A stretch of DNA of 64,000 nucleotides from Vespula vulgaris (taxonomy: Eukaryota; Arthropoda; Insecta; Hymenoptera; Vespidae), in the NCBI RefSeq assembly GCF_905475345.1, contig NC_066603.1:3116001-3180000 (forward strand). Direction: 5' to 3'. Below the pieces are notes generated by a model. The model saw only the letters and a list, made by a program, of their open reading frames with translations, did no database searches and was not told the DNA's origin. Shown in pieces: positions 1 to 12,900 of this stretch. Position numbers and translations under genes: made by a program. Each line of letters opens with the position of its first letter. Positions within the stretch are counted from its first letter, which is position 1.

Positions 1-12
1 TTATTCTTTCAG

Positions 13-220
13 TCCACCGACATTCAAAACCGCGACACCGACTTCGCGAACGCAATTGAAACTGCAGCTGATGCGAGAGCAGCTGCAGGAACAAGAGAGA
101 CGAGAAGCTGAGTTTCGACAAAGCTTGCAACAACAGAGACCAGCAGCTGCACATCCCAGACCTGTACCTCCTACGCCTTTGTCGACCATTGGCGTCGATG
201 TACCACCGCAAGTTTTACAA
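13..220 (+). CDS. Mitf: Mitf internal coding exon: conserved MREQ block
   Basis: Internal exon of the MiT/TFE bHLH-Zip transcription factor, a nuclear E-box (CACGTG) activator that in animals controls lysosome/autophagy and V-ATPase genes. It follows a pyrimidine tract and CAG at 10-12 and ends at a GTAAGT donor (221). It is 208 bp, entering with one base of a split codon and leaving in phase 0. Translation from base 14 starts PPTFKTATPTSRTQLKLQLM and continues REQLQEQERREAEFRQSLQQQ, then an Ala/Pro stretch ending in PPQVLQ. The TSR..L..QLMREQ.QEQERRE signature is the hallmark N-terminal block of MITF/TFEB/TFE3; human MITF has a nearly identical block and also ends the exon just before V.THLENPT. 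It is predicted to be a charged, Gln-rich helix. There is no initiating ATG in this frame before the Met inside QLMREQ, so the start and the Rag-binding N-terminus must lie upstream of the window. Confidence 0.95.
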
Positions 221-1245
221 GTAAGTTTCATTCGAATCAATCATTTCCTATTATTTCCAATCAATTTATCGTTTCGTTTTTTCTTTCAATTTTTTTTTCA
301 TTTCTTTCCCTCGAAAGATATCAAATTAATCTTCTTAACATTTAAACTGATTTAATATACGTATCGATACAAACAGAACTTTTCTAATTTATTAAAACAT
401 ACAGCATAAAATAATATTATAAAAAATAAAAAAAATAGACTTAATAAACGATCGATTACGAGTCTAATAAGTGCATGCAGAATGCACTTTTATTATTCTA
501 TCATTTATTAAAGTTTATTAAATAAATAAATAAGTAAGAAGAATTTGAAAAAAAAAAACAGAAAGAAGAAATTAAAAAAAGAATCGATTGCTTGAAATAA
601 TTATTATTAATATTTCGTATATTATAATAAAAGATGGCGATCGTTGTTACCAATTTACGTGTATGTAGATTTTGAATAGTTTCGATTGTTTCAAGTTTCT
701 TTTTTTTCTTTTTTTTTTTTTTCTTTTTTTTTCCCCCAGCGATATTCGAAAGCGAACGGTTTGCATAACATTCATGGACATAGATATTCTCTGTATGTAT
801 ATGTATTTGTGTGCGTTCGAACGACGATGTCGTTTGCACAACCGGCATACGGTTATATTGACAATCGTGCGATACTGTTATGCCAGTTACTAGTTCCATC
901 GATGTTATCTGGATGCATTGTATAATCGCATCGTCGCCCAACATCAAAAGCCAGCTCGCAATGGTCTTAACGTTAAAATAAAGGAATTGCTTATCTTCGA
1001 TACTTCTCTCCTTTTTCTTCCTTTTTTTTCTCTCCTTTTTTTTCTTTTTTCTTGTATTATCTTTATTCGTTCGTTCGTTCGTTCGTTCTTTTTTTTCTGT
1101 TTTTTTTTCGTTTCTTTTGTTACATTAGTATTATAATAAAAAACCAAATAGACAAATTTTCTGAGATATAATATTCTGTAATAATTTTATCTTATTTTAT
1201 TTTTTTTTTTTAATTACGAGGATATTATTTTAGGAAATTCTATCG

Positions 1246-1620
1246 AAATGACGCGAAGTATAAAAATTGATATTTCATTGATGTTATTTTAAATATATGT
1301 TACATAATGTTAGATAATTCTTTTTTTTTTTGATTTTATAATCATAGAAGTAATTATTGCGATATTTTATATAAATATTATCTTCTTATTTTATTTATAT
1401 TTATTATAATTATATTGAAAAAGAAATATCGATATATCTCATAAAATTCGCTTTTTTTCGGATTACACAACAAACGGCACGAAATAAAAATTGATATTTA
1501 ATTGATATTATTTAAGAGACATTATATAACGTTATACGAACAATTGGTTTTTTCGATAATTTTCGAAATAACGATTAGGATATCTTGTATAAAAATTATT
1601 ATTTCTTTTTTTTTTTTTCT
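1246..1620. repeat. Diverged tandem duplication, about 224-bp period
   Basis: The motif AAAAATTGATATTT occurs at 1262-1275 and again at 1486-1499. Both copies are followed by ATTGAT.TTATTT, ACATTATATAACGTTA-like DNA, a T-rich run, and then TTGCGATATTTTATATAAATATTAT versus its counterpart ending in GTATAAAAATTATTATTTC. The match is continuous but degenerate, so this is an old local duplication. It encodes no protein. Confidence 0.65.
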
Positions 1621-1817
1621 TTTGTTAAATATATTTCATATTTTATATTTTTGATATGTTATATACAATATTAAATAACTATAGATAATTGTAGAAATAG
1701 AAATTATTGGTCGTACTTTCTTTTTTAATTTATAAAATGAATTAAGAGAATAACAGATACAAAGTATGAGAAATAGAATCGTCTTTTACTTGTTTATTTT
1801 TTTTTTCGTAATTCCTT

Positions 1818-1858
<41 letters not shown>

Positions 1859-1870
1859 TATTATTATTAT
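1818..1870. repeat. (ATC)n-(TTA)n microsatellite
   Basis: About 13 uninterrupted ATC units run straight into TTA units. It is purely intronic and reads poly-Asp on the opposite strand only by chance. Confidence 0.95.
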
Positions 1871-2405
1871 ATTTTATTTTCTTAAGACAACGATACAATA
1901 CACTACATAAATATAAATACATCGTATCGTGAGAGATAAGATGCATAAGCAGAGAGTAAAAATACATTAAAGTTGATGTCACGAGATAGTTTTAAGCAGA
2001 CGATAAAAGACGATCGAATAAATATCGATTTTCGAGATTATCGTTCGTTTCGATAATAATTCTTTTTATTTTTTACTCTTTAATCGAGTTATTGCCCTCA
2101 ACTCTCTGATATTACTATTAAAGGATCTGAATATACAAGAATATTTTTCTAACATTTTTAAATTTCAACTTATTGAATTTAAATGTTTCCCTTTGGTGTA
2201 TAATTTATTATATATATTATCAATATTATATTATATATATTATCCAAAATTTATATATATACATATATAAATTGTAAATGAAACTCTAAATGTGATTAAT
2301 ATTTTTCTGTGATATACATTCATATTACACACATAAACATTATTTAACGAAACAGTTCAATATTTATAAAAAAAAAACATCCCAAGAAAGTTATTAATCA
2401 ATTCG

Positions 2406-2407
<2 letters not shown>

Positions 2408-2448
<41 letters not shown>
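2408..2448. repeat. (AT)n microsatellite
   Basis: About 20 uninterrupted AT dinucleotides in the first intron, 200 bp upstream of the next Mitf exon. Confidence 0.95.
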
Positions 2449-2449
<1 letters not shown>

Positions 2450-2652
2450 CAGTTCTTCATAAAATTTATATAATAGCATTACACTAAAATGAATTTTATA
2501 TAGAAAACGAAGAGAACAATTTCTGATGAAAATATTGAGCAATTTTAAAACATATATTCACATAAATCCGATTAAAAATATACATTAAAACGACTTCAAT
2601 AAAGAAACAAAAATTAAAAGGACAGATACTGACTATATTAATCGATTTTCAG

Positions 2653-3072
2653 GTGCGTACGTTGTTAGAGAATCCTACGAGATATCACGTCGTACAGAAA
2701 CAGAAGAATCAAGTGAGACAATACCTTCAAGAGTCTTTTCGCGGAGTTGATTGTGGTACTGGAGTAAATGCCGTACTTGGTAGTGCTGGTAACGATAGTA
2801 GTACTGGTGGAACACCGGTGGATGTTGGAGGAATACCGTCAGCAGCAGCAACATCGGCACCAGTTCCACCAGCACCGGTTCTACCAATGGTGGTGCACAG
2901 TGCACCACCAGGACCGACGGTTCATCATCAGAAACCGCAGCATCCTCATCTAGCTTCGTATCCACGTGCACCGGGACTTTTGTCTCATGGTAATCCGGTC
3001 TCTGCTAGTCCTGATCCTACTACTGGTGCAATGTCTCCTGGACTCTCTAGCGTAGCTACCAGTAATTCGGAG
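2653..3072 (+). CDS. Mitf: Mitf internal coding exon: LENPTRYH block and Pro/Ser-rich region
   Basis: A 420-bp exon (140 codons, phase 0 at both ends) between TTTTCAG (ends 2652) and GTAAGG (3073). It opens VRTLLENPTRYHVVQKQKNQ and continues VRQYLQES, the second conserved MiT/TFE block (human V.THLENPTRYH..QAQRQQVKQYLS). After about residue 35 the sequence is poorly conserved: Gly/Ser/Ala-rich, then PPAP/PPGP proline-rich and His/Gln-rich, ending with SASPDPTTGAMSPGLSSVAT. The SP in GAMSPG lies about 12 residues before the exon end, where vertebrate MITF/TFEB carry the NSP site phosphorylated by ERK/mTORC1 (MITF-M Ser73, TFEB Ser142); positional equivalence is an inference. CAG/CA-rich codon runs suggest disordered sequence. 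A CACGTG hexamer at 2963-2968 lies inside the codons for Pro-Arg-Ala. Confidence 0.95.
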
Positions 3073-3270
3073 GTAAGGATATTATATATAATATTGATAT
3101 AGATGTTTAGGGATATTATATAAATATTTTTCATATTTAAGAAATCGTGTGTTTATATATATATATATCTTATAACATATATATATTATATATTATTAAT
3201 ATGTATAATATATACAATCTTATAATATATATAATATGTATAATTTTATAATATGTATATTATTATATGT

Positions 3271-3274
<4 letters not shown>

Positions 3275-3330
<56 letters not shown>

Positions 3331-3331
3331 T
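3275..3331. repeat. (TA)n-(TATG)n compound microsatellite
   Basis: About 14 TA units pass directly into about 7 TATG units. The same TA-to-TATG transition recurs at 8868-8930 and 30215-30262. Confidence 0.9.
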
Positions 3332-3900
3332 ATATTGTCTCTCAATTTTCCATCTTATAAATTTTTTCAATTAAAAATTGAATCAATTGTTTATCGAATT
3401 TAATGTTTCGATATTATCGATGGCTAGATCTCCCTCTTTTTTTTTTTGGTGGTATTTTTGATAATTTATTGTCATAAGGTATAAGCGAAAAAACTTCTCA
3501 AAAAATCTGAATCATATTAGTTTTATTGTTACACGTGTCAGGCCGTGTGATTTTTTTTTCCTTTTCTTCCTTTCTTTTTTTTTTTTTTTGCATAATTTAA
3601 TAACATTATTCTTTCGCACGCCAATGTCAGAATTTGAATTTCAGTATTTTCTGAACTGACAAATTGAATAGCAATAGAGTGTTAGATTTTAACGACGTAT
3701 CGCAATATTGTAGATGCGATCATGTTTATAAAAATAAAAAAAAAAAAAAGAAAGAAAGAAAGGAAAAAAAGAAACCAATTGAATTTGATTTTGATTCGTT
3801 GCAATATTGGATACAATCAAATACTCGCTCGATAAAAATATTTACAAAGTGATATAAAAAAATCAAACGCATCGTAGAGTATAACAATATATTTTATATA

Positions 3901-3944
<44 letters not shown>

Positions 3945-4479
3945 TATGAATGAATCCTTAATTACTATTAAATAAATATTTTTTTAAGATGCATATTATG
4001 CATCTTTCTCATTATAAAATTTTGAATTTCTTTCACAGAAAAGAGATTTTCGTGTTCGATTATATTTTTTTATTTTTTTATTAAGTAAATTTAAGAAAAA
4101 CAAATATATATATATATATATATATATTTATACATAATTGACACGTACAAGATAGAATTTGGAGATAATAGTATTCGAAGACGAACTTCTTCATTTGACG
4201 TTGCAATGTCAGTAAATCAACAATTAAGATCGAAAGATATAAATAGATATTAATTATCGTAGTTCAAGTTGCTCTTGTAAAAGACCGAACGACTATGATT
4301 TGTTCTATTAGGCTACTTTGATAGAAGAAACATCGTACTACTTCAACTGGATAATTATTTATTTTTTCTTTTTTATTTTTTTTTAACTGGCATAAAATGT
4401 TATTCGTTTATTGATTTTTATAGGAGTTTAATAGGAAGATTACTACTTTACCGATGGAGTCAATTTTTTTTTATATATG

Positions 4480-4525
<46 letters not shown>

Positions 4526-5486
4526 AATATGATAAAATGAATGATTAGATGATCAATGTTACAAACGAAATAATCTAGAGGATTTTTATTTAGCATTATA
4601 TCTTTTGATGTATGTACGTGTTAGGCCATTTTGATAATTATCGGGTTATCTTTTGATCCGTAGGATCGTTCATTAGTGTTTTCACGATATTCAAACGATT
4701 TCTAATTTCTTTTAATCGACGTATCGATTACCATATGAGAAATTTTGATGGAATGGCATTTAGTAATTTCGCGTGAATAGTAATTTCACTGAACTAGAAA
4801 TTTTCGACAAAATACTGGTATACTCATTATCGATCTTATGTAATAGATTGCAACACTACTAACGCGAGTTAGTTTCGTAATTTGAAATATTTCTATCGTA
4901 ACGAATCATTTACTATCCGATTTACTTGAAGTACATAGATCGTTTGTGGTTTTTATTCGAAAAGCTCTCTGGTTTTCTTTTGAAATCCAATTCTATGGAA
5001 TTATTTATAAGAGATACGATTAATCGTTTTTAGATTTATCGTCTATCGTCTAATATCGAATCTCTAATGGAAACTATTTTGTGCGCGTGTGTGTGTGTAT
5101 AAAATGTTTATATATATATACATATATATATATATAAATAGAAAACAATATCTTTCAAAAATATCTCAAAGAAATTGAGATTGAGTCGTTAAAATTTTAT
5201 TTCAATCTGAAGCTTAAAGAATGAAAAAGAAAAAAGGGAAAAAAGAAGAACAAAGAATACAACGAACATGTTGAGCAGGTAGATTTCAAAAACGTGAATC
5301 TTTCGTTCCACTTTCTAAGTAAACACTATGTTTTTTTCCTAGCTGATATTAAGTGCCTAATTTTGAGTGAAAACAATGGTGGTACGTGTTTTTTCTTTTT
5401 CGAGGTTTACGACGAGTTTTGAAACATAAAAAATCATTTTGGGAATGATGTAATACAAACACATTCACACATATAAACGTACACAT

Positions 5487-5539
<53 letters not shown>

Positions 5540-5674
5540 CTATACATATGTATATTTGTATATATGTACGTGTGTATATATGTATGCATGTATGTATATG
5601 TATGTATGTATGTGTGTGTGTGTATTTAATATAGTAAGCCTCAATTGAAGGACAGGAATCAATTTCTGTCTCTG

Positions 5675-5732
5675 TCAGTCTGTCATTCAGTCAGTCAGTC
5701 ATTTAGTCAGTCAGTCAGTCAGTCAGTCAGTC
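5675..5732. repeat. (CAGT)n tetranucleotide repeat
   Basis: TCAGTCAGTCAGTC repeated with one ATTTAGTC interruption. It is an unusual motif in this otherwise AT/GA-dominated intron. Confidence 0.9.
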
Positions 5733-7093
5733 AACCAGTTTGTCTATCTTGATCCAAGCAATTTACATTGTTGTAACATGGCGTTGTTTGTTCGTATAGC
5801 AGATAAACGAGAGAAGGACAGCTCGTGTCTTCTTTCTTCGTCGAAAAACCCTTGGAATATATATGTTACGCAATGTTCGTAATCTGGGACGTATCCGTTA
5901 TCGTGTGTATCTTTTGAGAACGCGTTTTATATATTGCATCCTCATGTTCGTTTACAAAAGCAAACTGTGTCGATTGGATATCTACACATTCGCCCTTATT
6001 AACCCGTCTTGTATCAATTACATGTGACATGGGAAAAAGCAAAAAAAAAAGATATTAATATGACTAATAAGTTGCTATTAAATTTATTAATAAATAATTT
6101 ATATATATATATGTATGTATGTATGTATGTAGGTATGTATAGTAATGAAATCAATATTTTATATTTGTATATACAATATTAATGTTATATAAATATTAAT
6201 ATATAGTATTTTATTTTTTATATTACTTATTAGTATATGTATACAAATACTGTATGATATAGTACTGATACTATTATAACTAATAGTACATACTCTAGAA
6301 AGTATTAGTATAGGTATAATAAGTTTTAGTATAATAATACTATTATTATAAGTATTATATAGTATTATATAATATTAATACTGTATTACAGTAGTAATTA
6401 TATATATTTTTTATTTTCTTATATCTAGCATAATACATGTCAAGTATGTTTTTTAATTTACTTCTCTTTTATATAAACATTTTGTTTAAAAAGAAAAAGA
6501 GACAAAAATATAATGTATACCATTATATTATGGCGAAAAATTCAATTTAATTATTGATTTTATATATATTTATAAGAAAGAAAAAAAAAAAAACTAATTT
6601 CAAATATGAATTCTATTTTTTTGGAAGGAAGGGGAGATGGAAAGAGATAGATAGGGAGTGGGAAGAGACATGAATTAACTAAACAAATTTTCATTAAGTT
6701 TTTCTTTGAATTCTTCTTTCCATCGAGTTAGTAATTTATTACTGTACATACGTACATGTGTATGTTTGTGTGTATTTGTATATATATCTAATAGAGAGAG
6801 AGAGAGAAAGAGAGAGAAAGAGAGAAAAAGAAAGAGAAAGAGACTTCTCCCGTGGGAAAGCGAAGTTTTTTATTAAGTCATACGTACGTACCTACTCGGT
6901 GAGTTCTGAAACGTACCGTATATCACACGGAATTATAATGAAAAGTGACGAGAATAATTCCGTTCATATATCTGGCCTAAGTTAACACTTTTCACCTTTG
7001 CCCTGTGTCCAGCAGCGTGCATACTCACTTTCGAGTTTCAACGATTCTATTGTCACCAATGTATCAACAAATTTATGTTACATTCGAAATGGA

Positions 7094-7354
7094 AACTACG
7101 AAGGAGGAAAGAAAAAAAAAGAAGAGAGAGAGAGAGAGAGAAAGAAAAAGAAAAAGAAAAAGAAAAGAAAAGAAAAAAATAATAACGTTAAAATTTACGA
7201 TCCATAGATCATTCACCAATAGTTTTTTATCGATCAAAGCGCGAAGTAGATGTAGTTAGGTGTATATATTTATATTTTGTGTATATACGTTTTGACACTT
7301 ATATATATTTTTTTTCTTTTTATTATCTTTCTTTTTAAAGAAATATTTTTCTTC

Positions 7355-7384
<30 letters not shown>
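7094..7384. repeat. Purine tract followed by a long poly-T
   Basis: A + strand purine tract (GGAAAGAAAAAAAAAGAAGA, then GAGA and AAAAG units) covers about 7094-7178. Some 180 bp later there is a 27-nt T run at 7358-7384. The opposite strand asymmetry suggests slippage-prone DNA, not a mobile element. Confidence 0.8.
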
Positions 7385-7390
<6 letters not shown>

Positions 7391-7506
7391 GAACTGAATC
7401 TGCTGAATGGATTCAACGTTGAATTATATTTGCGTATAAAAATATAAACGTTTCTATATAATGTAATACTAATAATATCGACGGAACATTGTTACCACGT
7501 AACATT

Positions 7507-7543
<37 letters not shown>

Positions 7544-7924
7544 GACAGAACAAAATCAAAACATATAAATAGTTGCAATCTAATTGATCAATTGATTGAC
7601 AATCAATAAATGAAAAAAACGACAACAACAACAACGACAACAACGACAACAATAACAATAAAAAGATAAAAATAAGAAAAAAGAAATTACGCAATGGTAT
7701 GTTCATGCATATGTCTCGATAAAATATAATTCGATTGAATAAAAATGTTTAGAAATATAATATTCAAAGGAAATATTTAAAATTCGTTTCGAATGATTTT
7801 TAATTAATTGAGACGTCGAAACGTGTCTGTTAGAAAGAGTTAGAATATCGTCTGTAGAATATACAATATGTAATACATAATAATACAATACATATGGAGA
7901 CAGATATATACGTATGAGAAACAA

Positions 7925-8100
7925 GCTGGTCGCTCGTTAAGTCGTCAGCTTTACGATCTCGGCCTCTACTTAATAAGGCGAAATTGTTTTTGGTGACGAC
8001 GTATGTACGTACAATACCGAGCGACCGCCTTTAAATTGATCTTTTGATCCGTCGAACTCGGTGCCGCCGAACAACTACGAACATATAACGGGTGACACGT
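7925..8100. other. Ordinary-complexity, CpG-containing intronic block (possible regulatory element)
   Basis: GC content rises clearly above the flanking AT and T-run DNA, and there are no simple repeats. It contains GGTCGCTCGTTAAGTCGTCA and GACGACGTATGTACGTAC and ends near GGTGCCGCCGAACAAC. No frame is open with plausible splice sites. Within a long intron such islands are typical of conserved enhancers, but conservation cannot be tested here. Confidence 0.35.
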
Positions 8101-8861
8101 AAAAATAATCAATACATTCAAACACTCCAAGTACTCGATCGAAATTCTTTTTTTTTTGTGTTCTTTTATTTTTCTTGTTTTTTTTTTTCTTTTTGGGAGA
8201 GGAATTCATTTTTGTTACGAATTTTTTTTTTTTTTTTTTTAATTCTATTTTATTTTCTTTTTTTTTTTTTTTTTTTATTTAGAGGGTAAGAAATTAATCT
8301 GTTAATAGTTTTATAATTTAATGTAATAATTTGTCGGTGAAAGATTTTTTTTTCTTTTCTTTTCTTTTTTTTCGCTTTTCTTTTTGGTTTTTGGTTATTG
8401 TTGATAGAAGAGAAACGATCAGACGAACTATTCGTAATATGGGTCAGGGAATTACTGTTAACTTGTGTATAGACGGTTAATTACTGTCTATGATCAATAC
8501 GTTCGTTAAGGAATCATTCTCTATGCCTGTAAAGGAAAATCTCGACATACCATAGGATTGGAATTTTCTTATGGTAGACACGTTTGCATGATTATCTTTT
8601 AGCGTTCTCTATTAATGCTTTTTATCGATCTTTATTTCAGATAATTTATTTGTTTTTCTGTTTTTTTTTTGTTCTTACGGATAGGAAAATAGAAGAAAGT
8701 AAAAAAACTAATTTATAAATTATATATAGATCAGAGAATATTAATAATAATAATAATATAACATATAATATGATTATATTATATTATATGTATATACATT
8801 TTTTAGTTTTTTCATTTATTTTTTAATTCATAGAAGAGAAATTATTTTCTATTATATTATT

Positions 8862-8926
<65 letters not shown>

Positions 8927-9227
8927 TGTACATTATAATCAAAAACTATAATAAAATAATAACTCTATATTATTATATTACACCATTATTACATAAATAA
9001 AAATATATATATACACACATATATATACATTTACAAATATAGCTGAGTAAATATGAAACAATAAAAAAATTTTGTTTTCGAACACATACAACAGTTCGAA
9101 TTATCGATTGATCATCGAGAAAATACTCCTTTCACAAAATATTCATTTTTATCCCTAGATATGAAAATCTCGATACGCTTTTATATAGATTCAGAAAGAT
9201 TTCAGTATAGTCGTGTGAATAGATGCG

Positions 9228-9614
9228 TCAATGATTGAAAGACTCTTGAGTATAAGAAAAAGAACCAGAAGAAGAACCAGAAGAAGAACCAAAAGAAGAA
9301 CCAAAAGAAGAAGAAGAAGAAGATGAATAGTTCTGGGCTAATATTTGAACCTCTTCAAATGCCACCAATCTCATTTGTCGACTAGCCCCGACGGTCCTCT
9401 TCTTCCCCTTCTTCTTCTCCTTCTCCTCATCTTCTTCTTCCTCCTCCTCCTCCTCTTCCTCCTCCATTTTGAATAATGGATCAGACGCGACCCATGGAAC
9501 ACAAAGTAGATATCCGCGGTATTCGAACGATAACGGGTACAAAGTGCTTTTACCATCGTATCCGCTTATGGCAATTTCCACGCGTATGCCTCTTTTACAC
9601 GTTACTATTATCAT
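9228..9614 (-). CDS. Hypothetical intronic antisense open frame (128 aa), doubtful
   Basis: Not recognised. The frame opens ATGATAATAGTAACG and encodes an ordinary-composition N-terminus of about 49 residues (MIIVTCKRGIRVEIAISGYD, then a segment with YPLSFEYRGYLLCVPW). A poly-Glu/Lys tract follows, then KKRTVGASRQMRLVAFEEVQ, and a Ser/Gly/Phe tail encoded by degenerate trinucleotide repeats, ending FNH-stop. Unlike the other open frames in the intron, about half of it is not simple-repeat translation, and the codons stay open across two separate trinucleotide tracts. It could be an exon of a nested antisense gene, a decayed coding fragment, or chance in GAA-rich DNA. No promoter, partner exon or homologue was seen. 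Confidence 0.25.
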   Translation of the reverse strand: MIIVTCKRGIRVEIAISGYDGKSTLYPLSFEYRGYLLCVPWVASDPLFKMEEEEEEEEEEEDEEKEKKKGKKRTVGASRQMRLVAFEEVQILAQNYSSSSSSSFGSSFGSSSGSSSGSFSYTQESFNH

Positions 9615-10487
9615 GGATCTTAGATCAAAACTATCGGGCTATCTAGTTTTTTTTTTTGGAGATTATTTTTTACCACTTATTTATAATCGTTACTTCTAAT
9701 TTTCTTTGAGTTATATTTGTACTTTGATTTTGATACTCTCGAATATATTTGACGTATATCATAATGATTATATATTACGAAACAGTTTATTTTGTATTAT
9801 CGTTTAATTATTTTAATTAATTCATTAATTGCATTTCATATTTAGAGTTAGTCTTGTTATTCGTATTTATATATACATGCATTATTTTTTTTTTTTTTTG
9901 TATATTTTGGATTTTGAAATACTTATGTAACATATATATGTATGTATATATGTAATGGTGTAATATAATAATATAGAATTATTATAAAACAGGAAAGAAA
10001 GAAAGAAAGAAAGAAATAAAAAAAAAAATGTCGATAACGCGCATTATAAATAACGTTATGAAATAAAAATGTTATGCAATAAAAATCTTATCTTACGGTA
10101 TTAATATAGATATTATAAAAAGAAACATGAAGAAACGAATAAAAGAGAGAATGTAGGTTGGGAGAGAGAAGAGAAAGAAATCAATAAATTTTCGTAGAAA
10201 ATTCGTCTGATTATCTAAGATGATTAATAATGAAAACGTTTAAGACTAAGCAAAACTAAAATCGATTAAAATCTTTTCATTGATAATTGTATAAGTACTC
10301 TGTCACTTCGTTAGAATCATGATAACTGTGATAAAACAAATGCGTACCAATGGAACATTATGGTTGAATTCGTGGGAATTCCAACGTGTGAAATAGCCGA
10401 TGTTTCTCTAGTAAATAAATTGAAAGAGGATATAATCGTACGCGTTGTAACGTAATTCGTATTATTGCCGTTAGGTAAAAGCAAAAA

Positions 10488-10890
<403 letters not shown>

Positions 10891-11424
10891 CAAGCACTAT
10901 ATATCGAGGAAACGTATTGATTAGTCAATTTCTAATTTTTAAACGATATTTGATTATTTATTTCACGATGGTTATCTATAACTCCTTAAGATCTGTCAAA
11001 GAATTATATTTTTCACGCAATCTTCTTACTAATGTCTCCTCTAATAATTTCTTATGTATTGTATTTTCTTAGATATCCTTTTTTTTTTTTCTTTTCTTCT
11101 CCTTTTTCTATTCTTTCCTTTTTTGTTTTCTCTTTTTTTTTCTCTACCACGAGAAAACTTGGAATTCGCATTTTTCTTCTTTTTCTTCTTGTTTTGTTTG
11201 TTCATTTATTTATTTATTTATTTATTTATTTATTATATTTTTCTTTCTTTTTTTCAATCGAATTTCCTAAAAGAAAATTTTATATGTTTTTGAAATGAGT
11301 GCGAGAAGAAAAAAAGAAAAAAAGAAATTAATGAATTTTTGTGTCTGTATTACGTGCTGCAACGGGCGCGCGTTAAAAACTAAAACAAAACTGTACATTA
11401 AAAACGTATATTTTTGGATTGAGA

Positions 11425-11760
11425 AAAGTATGTCATTAGAAACTGACATAGATGTAACAAAAAATAAATTAGTTGGAGAATATTTGATATTTTTCTGAAA
11501 TGAGTATAAAAGAGGAAAAAGTAAAACGAAGGAGAAAGAATTTAGAACGAATTTTTATACTTGTATTATTTCTAACGTGATATTTGGTATGTTTCTTAAA
11601 TGAGAAAACTACTTGCTTATGTGCGTCGTTAGAAAATGACCTATCTAGACCGTAGATTTGACAGAAAATAAATTATTCAGAGAAAATTTGTTATGTATAT
11701 TTAAAAAATAAGTGGATATACGAAAAGTTAGAGTGAATTTTTCATGCAACTATATTTTCA
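11425..11760. repeat. Diverged tandem duplication, about 200-bp period
   Basis: Copy 1 contains GTCATTAGAAACTGACATAG, GATGTAAC, AAAAAATAAATTAGTTGGAG and a later GAATTTTTATACTTGTATTA. Copy 2 contains GTCGTTAGAAAATGACCTAT, GATTTGACAG, AAAATAAATTATTCAGAGAA and GAATTTTTCATGCAACTATA in the same order. Similarity is partial, so the duplication is old. Confidence 0.55.
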
Positions 11761-12439
11761 TGTTCATACTTCTTATCGCGTATAAACATAACACAGGAAA
11801 AATATACTGATGAAAGTATGACGTGGATTAAAAAAAAAATAAACGAGAAAGAAAGAAAGAAAAGATAATAGATAAAAATACTGAATGAAAAAAAAAAAAA
11901 CTATAAGAATGTTCAATGAGAAAGATTAATTTACACATTATTAAAAATTTATTAATTATTATATATATATAATATATATAATATATTTTCTCTTTTTTTT
12001 TCCTTTTATAATTATGAACAAACGAGATATCCAGGTCTATTAACATAATATCAATTATTAATACAATACAAATTTTCATTTCTGAGTCAGTAGGGTAAAG
12101 CCGATAGTATAACGATTACGTTTAATTATCAATATCTCGTTTTGGAATATTTTCAATATTATTTATCCTGCGACATCAAGCCGGATACGATGTTAAATCG
12201 TCGATAAAAGGATTGCAGTTTCCAAGAGAAATTTTTGACGCGAACAAAGCGAGTAAAGTAAATCTTTTAGTGACAATTCACTTATTCATCTATAAACACG
12301 TACACAAACTCATACATACATACATATATACATACAAGTATGTATTACATTACTTACAATATATGAACATACATATACATATGTAACTAAGTGTATGTGT
12401 GTTTATGTATACACACACATAACTAGAAAGACCTAGTTT

Positions 12440-12900
12440 TCGAGTAAGATGTAATACATACGTAGAACACATTAAATTCCGAGGATTTCTCGAGCTCGTC
12501 GAGTGTAATTTTGAAACTCGTGCGAAGAACTCGCCAAATCGTCGTTACATGGAAATCCGTGAGAGTTTTCAACGTTCAAACGACGTTGAACGATCGGTTT
12601 AATGTCTACCGCTTTTATACCGACGTTTCTTTTTTATGAGTTTCTCTGAAGCAGTATCAATTCCCTCCACCCTACTCCCCCTCGTCGTCCTCCTTCGACC
12701 TCACTTCAATCTTCAAAAAAAAAAAAAAAGAAAGAAACGAAAAAGATAAAAAAAAGAAGAGAGACGATCCTTGCGTCGATGTCCTCGCGATCTCGAACGC
12801 GAGTGGAATGAAGAAGAGGAAGAAAGTTACTTACAATTGCGTTGCCATTTTTGTTTGACACCAAAAAAGCTACTGGAAATGTAACTGTGTCTTGCAATCG
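12440..12900. other. CpG-rich ordinary-complexity intronic block
   Basis: Includes TTTCTCGAGCTCGTCGAGTG, an imperfect hairpin TTCAACGT...ACGTTGAA near 12570, a C-rich stretch (12661-12690) and, after an A run, GATCTCGAACGCGAGTG. The minus-strand frame 12706-12897 is a chance frame carrying a poly-Phe tail. This may be a regulatory element; no gene is supported. Confidence 0.35.

Larger units (their letters stand above)
221..2652 (+). other. Mitf: Mitf intron (2.4 kb) between MREQ and LENPTRYH exons
   Basis: Bounded by GTAAGT at 221 and a TTTTCAG acceptor ending at 2652. The contents are almost all AT-rich low-complexity DNA: T-rich tracts (685-735, 1005-1110), a (TTCG)n run at about 1068-1086, a diverged tandem duplication (1246-1620), an (ATC)n/(TTA)n microsatellite (1818-1870) and a (TA)n run (2408-2448). 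No coding sequence, RNA gene or transposon was recognised. Confidence 0.85.
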
